Counted from the first letter of the stretch, positions 41,148-51,935 are shown. The stretch: DNA of 64,000 nucleotides from Acholoe squamosa (GCA_949317995.1 OX439037.1:18898324-18962323), one strand, 5' to 3'. Numbers and translations: made by a program. Notes: generated by a model not told the origin, from the sequence alone.

Positions 41148-42472
41148 TGTGTCAATCAAGTCCACCTGTTAAGGTGAACATGCATCATTACGCCATATTG
41201 AACATTGGGTGTGATTGCGCATTCATGACTGCTGGGGCGTGGATGCCTTACAGCTTGGCAGGATGTGGTCATGTGAACATGGAAACTAATGTGACTTTTG
41301 TAAATAACGATTTGCTACAAATGAACAGTGTTAAGAAATTGACATGGATAAAGGCCGTATTAAATGGTGAAACTGTGGAGGTATTGCAAGATGAAGTGTT
41401 GCCAAAATTAGTAAAGACCAAAATGAAACACAAGGCTAGGATACAACAGTCGCCAGCAGCTGTCAATCTTAAGAATTCGGTGAGTGCAATGGAAGACGGA
41501 TCAGCATTACCCGATTTGGATGGCATGAGTTGTGGAGGCCATTTTCCCACTGAATTACTATGCGATTATTCACCAATAATGATTGCAGGGGTGATTGTTA
41601 TGACTCTGATGGTTGTGCAATATTTTTGTTTAAAAAGACTATTAATGGCATACATATTAGCAAGAATGCCTATGAGAATAAGGAGTCTAGAAACCTGGGA
41701 CTATGAAAAATACGGTGAAGATGTCGGAGGTAATTATGAGGAAGAAGATCAGCAACACAAAACGACGATAGCTATGTTATCATTGATATTGATAGTATTG
41801 ATAATAATAATAGCGTTATTGGTGAGGAAGGTGCGACAACTAAAGAGGCTTCAACCAGTGGATGGATTGTATCTACAGGTAGCAACTAAAGAGATTACAG
41901 AGATAATACCATTGGGGGAGAGTCTAATGCCTTTGGACCAGGTATTTCAAAGACCAGCAGAACAGGCTCTTATTAGAGACGTAGCAATAAGCTACTCGTG
42001 CCCGAAGTACATAGCTACAGTGCAGTGGGGTCGAGTGTTATATTCCACTGAGATGGCAACGGCGGAAAACGCAGTGCCATTGCCATTACCAGCCACTGTG
42101 AAGGTGTCAAAGAAATTAGCAGGGATACTGAACGGTGACTATGGATTTACGGTGATGACAAGATCGATTAGGTATAGTGGGGGTCTGGCGACAGGTGTAC
42201 CACTAGAGATACCTATGATATCAGCGGCGGGCTGGACACCAATAAGGAACAGAGAGATAAATACACACCAGTTATCTGACACGGGACATGCCAGAGCCAT
42301 GGCTCAGTTAAGAAGATCAAGACAGTTACCAGAAGTACCTGGAGAATCATATGGGGCTACGGCTGTCTCATATTCAGTAAGCAAAGGTCATAAAGAGTCG
42401 GTGAACGTGGCTCTGCGAGGTCAAGAGCCCAGGACAGGATCGTCATCGGTGTACGTGGACCTGAATGAATGA
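41105..42472 (+). CDS. Envelope, C-terminal part with two membrane segments
   Basis: Continues env in the -1 frame, overlapping the first part by about 40 nt, with no convincing ATG of its own at the overlap. It starts with a Cys-rich ectodomain (ILNIGCDCAFMTAGAW, SLAGCG), a membrane segment IMIAGVIVMTLMVVQYF (about residues 154-172 counting from 41114), an acidic loop, a second hydrophobic segment IAMLSLILIVLIIIIALLV (219-237), then a cytoplasmic-side domain of about 210 residues ending in YVDLNE. That tail is far longer than in errantivirus Env and has no match I know; YVDL fits a YxxPhi sorting motif. The frame change may be a disabling indel or recoding. Confidence 0.82.
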   Translation, partial: GRTLVSGPDIQGQLMCQSSPPVKVNMHHYAILNIGCDCAFMTAGAWMPYSLAGCGHVNMETNVTFVNNDLLQMNSVKKLTWIKAVLNGETVEVLQDEVLPKLVKTKMKHKARIQQSPAAVNLKNSVSAMEDGSALPDLDGMSCGGHFPTELLCDYSPIMIAGVIVMTLMVVQYFCLKRLLMAYILARMPMRIRSLETWDYEKYGEDVGGNYEEEDQQHKTTIAMLSLILIVLIIIIALLVRKVRQLKRLQPVDGLYLQVATKEITEIIPLGESLMPLDQVFQRPAEQALIRDVAISYSCPKYIATVQWGRVLYSTEMATAENAVPLPLPATVKVSKKLAGILNGDYGFTVMTRSIRYSGGLATGVPLEIPMISAAGWTPIRNREINTHQLSDTGHARAMAQLRRSRQLPEVPGESYGATAVSYSVSKGHKESVNVALRGQEPRTGSSSVYVDLNE

Positions 42473-43324
42473 GACTGAAGGTGATGAATGAAACGCCATC
42501 ATGATAGAGACTTGGCATAGACGGTGTCAGGACATGAGAAGGAGGGGGGGGAGAAAGATATCGTGCAGCTGGCGTGAGACGAAAGGATGGAATAGACAAT
42601 ACAAAGACGATCTACAGATGATTTGATATAATGTCTGGGAATGGTGCCAGTGTATATTATTGAGTAAGATAATATAGCTAAAAGAAACTGTAATTTAAAT
42701 GTACGACCAACGAATGAGACACTAACTACGACGTAATGTGGCAAGTGGAAAGATTTCTGATGTATATACTCGCTGACAAGCTGTGCACGAGTGAGTTAAG
42801 TAAGAGGTTGCCAGGTGTAACCCAAGACGCGTTAGAGTGTGTTTTAGAGTGATGCTTGGGGCAAAGGGTAGATAGAGGGGAACGTTTCGGAACAAGAAGT
42901 TGACAGATGTAAGGAGATTTATTGGCCGATTGGGTGTAACTGGTGTCGACTCCCGGGTAAGGATAGTAAAAAGAATATATAAACATAGAATGGGACAAAG
43001 TGCTTAGTAAAGGCGAGTGAATGAGTAAAATAAATAACAAAGGAAAGAAAAACAAATTGAGAATCAAGGAATGAGAGAATTGTAATAATAAAGTATATGT
43101 TAGAGGACAAGTTTGCGCTAAGAATAAGTCACCAATGCAGTGTGGAAAATATATATAGTAATAATGCATGGTATTATATAAGTGTGGTGTATATGTATGT
43201 ACATAAATAACTATTGAAATGTATAATATGATAACGATAATTACCTCAGGTATTAGTGACAAAACAATACATAAGATGTATTCAGGCATAATTTATGCTT
43301 GACAATTGGTGTGACTCGCGTCAC
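42473..43324 (+). other. 3' noncoding region of the element
   Basis: Purine- and A-rich sense strand between env and the right LTR. An ATG-started 187-codon frame on the minus strand (42726-43289) is very hydrophobic, as expected from reading purine-rich DNA backwards, and is not called as a gene. TATATAAA-like strings occur near 42975-42985. Confidence 0.45.
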
Positions 43325-43334
43325 AAGAGGGGAG
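43325..43334 (+). promoter_or_regulatory. Polypurine tract (putative)
   Basis: AAGAGGGGAG lies 10 bp before the right LTR. A purine tract primes plus-strand DNA synthesis in LTR elements; the 10-bp gap to the LTR is larger than usual, so the assignment is moderate. Confidence 0.4.
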
Positions 43335-43344
43335 CGCCCGCACC

Positions 43345-44067
43345 TGTTTTGTCATCAATAGCCAATAATTATAATGAACGGGTATAACAGGGTACACTTG
43401 TGTGGGTATTTATTGTAGGCTGTATTATGTGTGTATTTATTGTATGCTATATGAGAGAGTGCTATGGGAGTCCTGTATAGGGTTTATGGTAGCTAGAGTT
43501 TATGGTAGACTGTGGAATGTGCAGACGGAGGGGAGTCGACGAGATCTGGTCAGGTAGATTCTGTAGAGGGGGAGGGGGGAACACGTGTGAGCCAAACATC
43601 GGCGTCTGAAAGGTGTGAGGGGTTAGCAAGAGATAGGGAGGAGTTAGTATTGTGTGAGCAGCCGAGGAGGCAACACATACTCCTGGAGTAGACGAGGATG
43701 AAGCTGTTTAGTATTTAGTATTACACTTAGCCAATGTAAGAATGGATTGAACAGGATCTCTATGGCACTTATACCTCTCCAGTAGCATCGGATTGTTAAA
43801 ACATAATCTGCTTGTATGAATAGACTGATGTCGTTGAAGCTGTACAACCTGAGTGGACTCACCAAACAACTGTAACTGTGAATAATCAATGAACAATAAA
43901 TGGTGACTTGTATCGGCGTCTTGGTGTTGGTTAAAAGAATGGGCTAGGCCAACATCATACCACTAGAGTTAGTCTTCCCAAATACGTGAGAACAGCGGAG
44001 CGAGCTGATAATAACTACACAACTTATACCACATTAATATACATATAAACACAACCCACACAGCCCA
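43345..44067 (+). repeat. Right LTR (723 bp)
   Basis: 99.7% identical to the left LTR (differences at 43743 and 43790), same TG...CA ends. Polyadenylation signal AATAAA at 43895-43900. Confidence 0.97.
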
Positions 44068-44071
44068 GCAG
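44068..44071 (+). repeat. Target-site duplication, right (GCAG)
   Basis: Matches the left copy at 27301-27304. Confidence 0.85.
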
Positions 44072-45870
44072 GTAGCCATTAACAGCCTCAGCAACAGTTC
44101 ATAGATGTTCCTGTACTTTAGGCAGCCATTGACAGCCTCAGCAACAGTTCATAGATGTATCTGTACTTTAGGCAGCCATTGACAGCCTCAGCAACAGTTC
44201 ATAGATGTACCTGTACTTTAGGCCGCCATTAACAGCCACAGCAACAGTTCATAGATGTACCTATACTTTAGGCAGCCATTAACAGCCTCAGCAACAGTTC
44301 ATAGATGTACCTGTACTTTAGGCAGCCATTAACAGCCACAGCAGCAGTTCATAGATGTACATGTACTTTAGGCAGCCATTAACAGCCTCAGCAACAGTTC
44401 ATAGATGTACCTGTATTTTAGGCAGCCATTAACAGCCACAGCAACAGTTCATAGATGTACCTGTACTTTAGGCAGCCATTAACAGCCTCTGCAACAGTTC
44501 ATAGATGTACCTGTACTTTAGGCAGCCATTTACAGCCACAGCAGCAGTTCATAGATGTACCTGTACTTTAGGCAGCCATTGACAGCCTCAGCAACAGTTC
44601 ATAGATGTACCTGTACTTTAGGCAGCCATTAACAGCCTCAGCTACAGTTCATAGATGTACCTGTACTTTAGGCAGCCATTAACAGCCTCAGCAACAGTTC
44701 ATAGATGTACCTGTACTTTAGGCAGCCATTAACAGCCTCAGCAACAGTTCATAGATGTACATGTACTTTAGGCAGCCATTAACAGCCTCAGCAACAGTTC
44801 ATAGATGTACCTGTATTTTAGGCAGCCATTAACAGCCTCAGCTACAGTTCATAGATGTACCTGTACTTTAGGCAGCCATTAACAGCCACAGCAGCAGTTC
44901 ATAGATGTACCTGTACTTTAGGCAGCCATTAACAGCCACAGCAGCATTTCATAGATGTACCTGTATTTTAGGCAGCTGTTGACAGTCTCAGCAGCAGTTC
45001 ATAGATGTACCTGTACTTTAGGCAGCCATTAACAGCCTCAGCAACAGTTCATAGATGTACCTGTACTTTAGGCAGCCATTAACAGCCACAGCAGCAGTTC
45101 ATAGATGTACCTGTACTTTAGGCATCCATTAACAGCCTCAGAAACAGTTCAGAGATGTGCCTGTACTTTAGGCAGCCATTAACAGCCACCGCAGCAGTTC
45201 AGAGATGTACCTGTACTTTAGGCAGCCATTAACAGCCTCAGAAACAGTTCAGAGATGTGCCTGTACTTTAGGCAGCCATTAACAGCCTCAGCTACAGTTC
45301 ATAGATGTACCTGTACTTTAGGCAGCCATTAACGGCCACAGCAGCAGTTCAGAGATGTGCCTGTACTTTAGGCAGCCATTAACAGCCTCAGAAACAGTTC
45401 ATAGATGTACCTGTACTTTAGGCAGCCATTAACAGCCTCAGCAGCAGTTCATAGATGTACCTGTACTTTAGGCAGCCATTAATAGCCTCAGCAACAGTTC
45501 ATAGATGTGCCTGTACTTTAGGCAGCCATTAACAGCCACAGCAGCAGTTCATAGATGTACCTGTACTTTAGGCAGCCATTAACAGCCACAGCAACAGTTC
45601 ATAGATGGACCTGTACTTTAGGCAGCCATTAACAGCCACAGCAACAGTTCATAGATGTACCTGTACTTTAGGCAGCCATTAACAGCCTCAGCAACAGTTC
45701 ATAGATGTACCTGTACTTTAGGCAGCCATTAACAGCCTCAGCAACAGTTCATAGATGTACCTGTACTACAGGTAGCTCTTATCAGCCTCAGAAACAGTTC
45801 AGAGATATTCTTGTACTACAGGCAACCATTGTCAGCATCAGCAACAGTTCAGAGATGTACCTGTAATTTT
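44072..45870 (+). repeat. 50-bp minisatellite, about 36 units
   Basis: The unit contains GGCAGCCATTAACAGCC, then TCAGCAACAGTTCATAGATG, then TACCTGTACTTTA; the period is exactly 50 bp for most of the array. Two alternating forms (CCTCAGCAACAG and CCACAGCAGCAG) suggest dimeric evolution in places. The last three units are decayed. Sequence left of the LTR element (27271-27304: AGCAACAGCTCAG...CAGAGGTGTGCAG) resembles a diverged unit, so the element probably inserted inside the array's left edge. Confidence 0.95.
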
Positions 45871-47213
45871 GTCAGCAAAAGCTCTAAGATGAATGTGTAG
45901 TTAATCAGCCTTTTTCAGCCATGGCAACAACTCAGGAATGTATCATACAATCCTGTTAGTTCAGCTCAGAGCAACCTGCAATGACATAAAGATGAAGTTA
46001 AGCAGAGTGGGTTGTGCCATGTGTCTGGTGACTGGCTTTGTTTACAGTGGGTAAGTAGTCTAGACATGTCCATTTTAACAACAGGGCACTGCCACTTACT
46101 GAGGCACTAAGGAGTACTAGGGTTATTTCTCTTGCAATATTGTGTATAATATTTCAATCATTTATGAGACAGGGACGACACTTTTACGATAAATGCCACT
46201 GATAGCAACATAAAATTGGCAGTATCAGCGATCACGATCCCAGTCCAGGTTGACACCATATTTACATTGTAGTACCCTATGGACCCTTCCCTAATAGTAA
46301 GTGTCCAGTCACTGGACTATACCCTGAGAGGCAGTGTTGGTATGGTTAGTCGGTGTGTATGTATACGTGTCTGTGTAAATGTGTGTGTGTACTGGAGGAG
46401 GTGCTAGGGGTGATCCTAGGGTCAGACTGACCACTGTTACAGCATCCTTCATATACCACCAGGGGTCACCACAGGTCACTGCTCCATGGTGGGGCCTCCT
46501 ACTGGGCATGAACATCATGAGAATAGGCAGAAATTATGGTAATTTGTACGGTGTAAGTAATTGTTATTTCAAAATTTCACTTTTGTAATTGTTGATACCA
46601 CAAGAGTTGACCTCAGGAACGTGTGGTCCGTGGTTGAGCTAAATGATGAACATTTTGAAACAGGGTACTGTTACAGTATGTCATATATCTGTATGCCATA
46701 TATCTATAAATCACTACTTTATCTTAGTATGTATATCAGTAAATTAGACAAGTCAAAAGGCGGACTTATTTTTATCAGTTGTGGATCTAGACAATTGAAG
46801 GGACACTTGAGTCAACTAAAACCAGAGAACCATTCTAACCTTCAAACTTATATGCATGGAATGAAATAAGAGGTTCAGAGGCAGACTACATAGCAGAGAG
46901 CCCAGTCCTTGGAGTAGCTCCAGTGAGCATCAAACACAGGGCTCTGTGAGCAGTACGTAAGGGTGTGTGTGGTGGTAGTGGTTGGGGGGGGGGGGGGGGG
47001 TCAGTCCAGGCCACTCAGTGTGCTAATGAGGGATCCAAGTAGCACTTCCAACTCAGGTGGTGCTTGGTTGTGTTTGGGACTGGGGAAGACCAGCACCATT
47101 GCAAAGAGAATAACATAAACAAATGACATTATTCCATTGACATTGTGTCCCATTCTACTTCACTATATCATAGATGGCTCCCCAGGTCTCACTAATGGAT
47201 TGGTGCCAGAATG
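45871..47213. other. Intergenic with a poly-G run
   Basis: Poly-G of 17 at 46984-47000. ATGGACCCTTCCCTA at about 46277 recurs at about 47446. No gene supported. Confidence 0.45.
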
Positions 47214-47432
47214 TTAACCCTTTAAGGGCTCAAGATAGCTCCTTGTCTTACCAGTTTCTTGTCATGATGCACCAACAAAGGACTTCCTGGCACTCTCTCT
47301 GTCAGCTGGTGCATCATGCTGAGGAGTGTGGGGAGTGTATCATGGTCGACATGATGCAGTTACTCACTGAAACTGAATCCATTCACTTTGACCACAAAAT
47401 GATATACATACGTAGTGCCCTTAAAATGTTAA
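47214..47432. mobile_element. TTAA-ended MITE, copy 3
   Basis: 219 bp with ends TTAACCCTTTAAGGGC and GCCCTTAAAATGTTAA, good terminal inverted repeats including TTAA. The interior has CATGATGCACCAACAAAGG and CTGGTGCATCATGC. Same family as 203-463. The frame across it (47174-47473) is a repeat artefact. Confidence 0.6.
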
Positions 47433-50400
47433 CATTACTGACACCCCATGGACCCTTCCCTATTTCATCTTGATGAGTCCAGGATGACCAGGAACTGGAC
47501 TAGTGTCCAAGCAGAGATTCAGGCTATAATACCCAACTTATACCATCAGACCTCTAGTAACCTCCAGTCTCACCAGACAGACACAGGAGGAACCTTAACA
47601 CACTGGAGGATGTTAACCCGTGTCACAGTCAGCATCACCTCATCACCACAGGAGGAGGTCTATCGATGGACATCCTCAGGATACAATACATAACTCATGA
47701 ACTGGATATTTACAACCATCTCCAACTGACACCAATACTGATGTACAGAGATGGGGTGAAGACAATCTCCGTGTGAGACCTAGCATTAGGATGGCCCAGA
47801 ATAGGAGTCAGTTTGGGGTCCAGGGGGCAGACCCCCCATTCACTGCAACATATTGTCACAAGGTTTTAAAACAATATACATGTAATAAGGCCCTATAGTA
47901 ACACATTTTGTTGCATTCCGATCGTGGACTATTGTATACCTACAATCAGCGTCAAATGTGCAATAGAACCTAGGTAATTCTGTGAATTTACCTCCTCACG
48001 CCTTTCGAGCCCCTTTTAATGGAGCAAGTATATTATTACTCCAGTGATGAGTATGGTTGGGAATGAGGGGGGGGGGGTGTACAGAGCACAAGGTACATGA
48101 AGCCTATAAGAATCTAGGATATGCTGGAAGATGGAAACATACGGAACAATATATCATAGAGAGAAGGAAGACAGGCAGGTGTCTGTGTAGCATCCAGGAA
48201 TTGCGGATTTCACATGGTGATTTAGGAAGACCTATGGGTTAAAATATGTGTACGGTGATTAGATAAACATCGTCAGAAGAGGAATATTTCTATTAAAGAT
48301 CCTGAAGAAGGCTCACCACGGCCGAAACGGTTGATCACTCTACATTCATCTACCTCATTAACTCAACATTAAATCATTGCCTGTACAATTTATTCTCGTA
48401 ATAAAATTTACAGAAACCGAATTTGGACAGCAGTTGGGTTTTGTGTGACATTCCATTCTTAGTACTATTTCTATTAAAGGAAATAAGTTTATTCGGGAAA
48501 TTGAAGAAAAGAATGGACAGAATCACCAGTTCACAACTTCAAATAGTTGATAACAGTGACGATCCTTAACCCTGAAACCAACACAAGCTAACAACTCTGG
48601 TTTTAAGTTCAGCCATTTATACTGGCTTATACAAGGAGGAAAACATGGAAGGATAAGAGGCATATCAAGATGGCAGACCACCTAGACCCTGAACATACCC
48701 CAGCCTTTTAGACTGAAGGCTAACTGTACAACCCCACCTCCACACACACACACACCATATACCACCCACCAGGATGCTGACTGTGACACGGCTACTGTAT
48801 GACTGGTACTCACTCTGTGAGGTAGGTCTTCATGTCTAGGACGCCTTTTATTTTTGAAAAAAAAATATTAATCATTAATTTAAAATATTAGAATACGCTT
48901 TGTTATCGTTTTTATTATTTATTACATAAACATACAAAATGTAGGGATCCAACTATGATATAGTGGCAGTTGCATAACATAATCATAGATGACGAAACCT
49001 TTCTATAAGTTGACATGTTGACCTGTGATGATCTAATTGAATTGCCGGCATATAGGTATGAAAACAACCCAAGGTGTGTTACTTCCTCTATGTATAACTA
49101 GGAGGTTACTCTCACAGGGTCGGTGAAAAGCTTTAGTTGACACACTTACATCACTGTACCTACCTATTGGGGAGTATTTTCCCAGGTAAAGTCATCGTGA
49201 TATCTATCATTGATTCACATGACGATTAGCTTATCTTTGTTAGTGATAACAACATGTAGTTCACACCCAATCTATCCATAGATAATGACTCTTTTAACAA
49301 TACAGGCAATCTGGTAGTAATCTCAAGAACCAACGGCCTATTCCGAGTTAGCAGGTCGCCCCATGGGCGCCGCCATTACTGGAGCTTGTTACCAGCGAGT
49401 TCTATTGATAAGACCTATCAGATGGGTACCAGTCGGCCCCCGAGAGGACCACAGTGAATCGTTGGGCTTATCTCATTGGCTAATAAATAATCCTGCTAAG
49501 TCCGTATATTCCATGACCTACATCTTCAAAAAGGAAGAAAGAGGGCGTGGGGTAGACTAAAAAAGGATAACCCGACCATAGTCAGCAAAATAGGGCAAAC
49601 TTTGATTCTTCATTCTTTAGTTTTGAAGAAATAACATTTTTAGGGTGTCATGTCTTTTGAAAATAAATATCCACCCATATGTCGGGACTTAGAGTGCAGC
49701 CTCATTGTAGCAATGGGTTCTAAAAAATCCGACCTAACCTACAAAATGTGCTACCTGTTACCTGAAACAAAAGGCTTTTTAGGCATTAATCGTCCCATGA
49801 TAAGGTAACCATACGGGGATCACAGAAGACAGAAGAATAACTATGGTATGACGTACTAAGGGCTTGGGGTTCCTCTCTTGCCAAGGCTACCTTGTTTTCA
49901 ATCCGTTTTTTTTTCTTTCCTAGAGTAGCCCTAAAAGGGCCACTTCCTCGTGTTAATTCTCCTATTCACAGGTTTGAGATAATTTGAAGTGTTGTTAATT
50001 GATAAACCCATGTGTGTTCTCATCCATCATGTGGCATTTTGAACATGTCACCAGCGCCTGCGGCGCTGCTCGCACACAAAGAAGTGGCGCCACCACGTGC
50101 CAAAAGCATTGCAACTTCTACTGTTGCAACTCTGTACTTGACACACAACTTCTACTGTTTTCTTATTCACTGGGTCAGTTTCGCTGGTTGCTATCAGATA
50201 GAGTGTGAGTGGCAAACTACAGGAACATCCCACGTGAAAGTGGACAACTTCCGGGGTAGCCGTTTTGGATAAGTAGTGCAACCATCTGTTATGTAATCCT
50301 TTTTGTACAGAACCAAACCCCCACCCCTCCACCCTGAATCTCTTAAACCTTTAAGTGTCAACCAATTTTTTTTTAATTACATTAGACTGATGCCCACATG

Positions 50401-50591
50401 TATGAGATCCATGAATGCACCTCTGCTGAGTCTAATTGACTGGACATACGTGCATTACCGGTATGCCGACCCTTTTGAGAGGGTGTCAGCTTTGTTAGTT
50501 ATGTCAAGGTGAATATCGATGCTCCATTGACAATGCACTAAACCCCCGTATTGCACCCCTGCATTAAATAACCAGCGCCAAATCCACACGA
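47433..50591. other. Intergenic, no supported gene
   Basis: Mostly unremarkable sequence. It contains a hammerhead-like motif at 48302-48327 (separate entry) and a G run near 48068. Frames such as 49363-49560 have no support. Confidence 0.4.
48302..48327 (+). ncRNA. Hammerhead-like core motif (possible retroelement remnant)
   Basis: CTGAAGA, a short GGC/GCC stem with an 8-nt loop, then GAAA resembles the conserved hammerhead core (CUGANGA...GAAA) found in Penelope-like retroelement ends. GATC occurs just outside on both sides and AATAAAATTT follows 75 nt downstream. No flanking GIY-YIG/RT coding remains, and the stem is only 3 bp, so activity is doubtful. Confidence 0.3.
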
Positions 50592-50654
50592 TGACGTCAT
50601 AGGTCTATTGCGCATGCGCAGCATTTTTGAAACGTAAACATCCAAAATGGCGGC
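50592..50654 (+). promoter_or_regulatory. CRE-NRF1-YY1 promoter cluster
   Basis: TGACGTCA (CRE) at 50592-50599, TGCGCATGCGCA (perfect NRF1 palindrome) at 50609-50620 and CAAAATGGCGGC (YY1 core) at 50643-50654. All three are full consensus sites within 63 bp in the order typical of TATA-less housekeeping promoters, and YY1 sites of this form usually sit just downstream of the start site in the sense direction. This points to a plus-strand transcript starting near 50620-50650. Confidence 0.65.
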
Positions 50655-50696
50655 GGTCAGCATTTCGTGATGAAGATGGATAAATAGGAGTTAATT

Positions 50697-50924
50697 ATGG
50701 ATTATATTGATGAAATATCGATTAATTATCAACCCAGACACCTTGACATAAATGTAAAGATGAACTCTGATCAGTTTGAGCTTCCTGTTTCTTCACTCGC
50801 GTGTCCTGCCCGCTACCGGCCTCGTGCGGAATGGGCAGGACACGCTCATGAAGAATCGGTCAGCTCAAACTTCTCATCGTTCACCTTTACCATTGTACTT
50901 ACCCTGTTTTGTACGAATTCCTGA
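50697..50924 (+). CDS. Candidate first coding exon after the promoter cluster
   Basis: ATG 50697 (MDYIDEISINYQPRHLDINV) lies 43 bp after the YY1 site; a second ATG is at 50760. An upstream 7-codon frame (50647-50670) begins inside the YY1 motif. The frame is open to 50924, but a real exon would end at a donor that I cannot place; GGTCAGC at 50857 is a weak option. The protein is not recognised. The case rests on the promoter, so the coding assignment is tentative. Confidence 0.33.
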   Translation: MDYIDEISINYQPRHLDINVKMNSDQFELPVSSLACPARYRPRAEWAGHAHEESVSSNFSSFTFTIVLTLFCTNS

Positions 50925-51252
50925 CCCCCCCCCCCCCCACCTCCTTATTTTCAGATGTTTGAATTCAGTCAATTTCATGTCAAACGTGCAAAGTTTTTTT
51001 CTGTTTTGTAACAACCAGATACTGGGTCGGATCAATGTATTTATGGAGCATTAATGGGCATGATGCTTCAGATTATGTGGCACTGACAGTGCTAAGGCTC
51101 AGACTTCTCGTGCACGGCAAAATCCACTTCTCTCCAATAAACATTTTACCCGTCATGAGAATACACAAAACGACCAGTTGGGTGCGCCCCAGCCCACGAT
51201 TGGAATTTAATTGCGTGAAAAACAGACGTCATTAGAAGTCGTTGATTAAGTT
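50925..51252. other. Spacer between promoter-like clusters
   Basis: Poly-C run at 50926-50938, otherwise nothing supported. Confidence 0.4.
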
Positions 51253-51345
51253 CCGCTGATTGGTTGCTAAGGGTTTCCACGGCTTACGTCCTAAACGACA
51301 CCAGCAGACGACAACCGGCTGTCATGACGTCACAGCACGCCCCCT
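51253..51345. promoter_or_regulatory. NF-Y / RFX-half / CRE / GC-box cluster
   Basis: GCTGATTGG (inverted CCAAT) runs directly into GTTGCTAAGG (RFX half site) at 51256-51272. TGACGTCA follows at 51325-51332 and ACGCCCCCTCCC just after. The order CCAAT, X-box half, CRE, GC-rich box is promoter-like. No exon is attached with confidence. Confidence 0.4.
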
Positions 51346-51478
51346 CCCTCACATGGCGTCTGCACACTGCGTACAGATTCCACTAACTGCAATCTCTGTC
51401 TCTGTCCAAATCCAAATCCAAGATGCTGCATAGATTTCCACAGATCGCTATATTCTAGAATATTTTGAGTGAGTTATA

Positions 51479-51652
51479 GTGAGTAATAGATGTTTAACGC
51501 AATTTCGACAGCTAAGGTCATATTCATGGCGAGAACGACATTACACAATTTCACAGAGGAATGTGTTGGTGCCCGCACATATGTGCACCACACACATCCG
51601 AAGGGATAGGAAAGAGGAGATATAGACCCTTTTAAGTGGGCTAGGGAAGCCC
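51479..51652 (+). repeat. SINE-like interspersed repeat, copy 1
   Basis: About 175 bp aligned end to end with 62753-62927 at roughly 90% identity, both on the plus strand. The core GTTTAACGC-ATTTCGACAG and TCATATTCATGGCGAGAAC is followed by GTGCCCGCRCATATGTGCAC and ATAGACCCTTTTAAGTGGGC. The GTTTAACGCC...ATGGCG layout recalls the conserved central domain of Meta-type SINEs of marine invertebrates, from memory and untested. Confidence 0.7.
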
Positions 51653-51935
51653 AGAATATTTTGTTTCTCTCTATCTCATAATAGCTCCTCAAGAACAACA
51701 GTAGTGCTTAGCAATATTGATGTTGCTCTCATGATGCAAAAATACATGTGTACAGTTCTGACGTGTACTACATTCATGAATGCATCAGGCACACCCCTCC
51801 ATGGCTGATACAGTCATGCTACACCAGTGCATACCTACGTGGACAGTTCATTTGGAGTTGCAAGCCGCGTCAGCGGCCGGGAGAGTAACGACCGTAGCAA
51901 CTCCATAATGTTTTAGGTTTTCTCCCTGTCACCTA

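Larger units (their letters stand above)
27305..44067 (+). mobile_element. Env-bearing Ty3/gypsy-type LTR retroelement, 16.8 kb
   Basis: Complete from LTR to LTR with a 4-bp target duplication. Coding order: gag, zinc knuckle, protease-RT-RNase H, integrase, three small sense accessory ORFs, one antisense ORF, and an envelope with a signal peptide, furin-like site and fusion peptide. The integrase follows RT/RNase H, as in Ty3/gypsy elements and retroviruses. The envelope's post-cleavage segment resembles baculovirus F / insect errantivirus Env. The LTRs differ at 2 of 723 sites, so insertion is recent. This copy carries several coding breaks (TAA at 30671, RNase H deletion near 33050, TGA at 33605, env frame change near 41100). 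At 16.8 kb it is much longer than typical gypsy elements of 5-9 kb; the excess is the long acidic Gag, the integrase tail, the accessory block and the antisense ORF. Confidence 0.96.

Noticed and set aside
42726-43289. 187-codon minus-strand hydrophobic ORF with ATG
   Set aside because: Composition matches the reverse of a purine-rich strand, there are no ordered domains and it abuts the LTR; kept only as a note beside the better antisense ORF at 38058-39314.
44072-45870. Regular repeats considered as a CRISPR array
   Set aside because: Units are contiguous with no unique spacers, and the DNA is eukaryotic.
47174-47473. 99-codon plus-strand frame
   Set aside because: Covers a TTAA-ended MITE from end to end.
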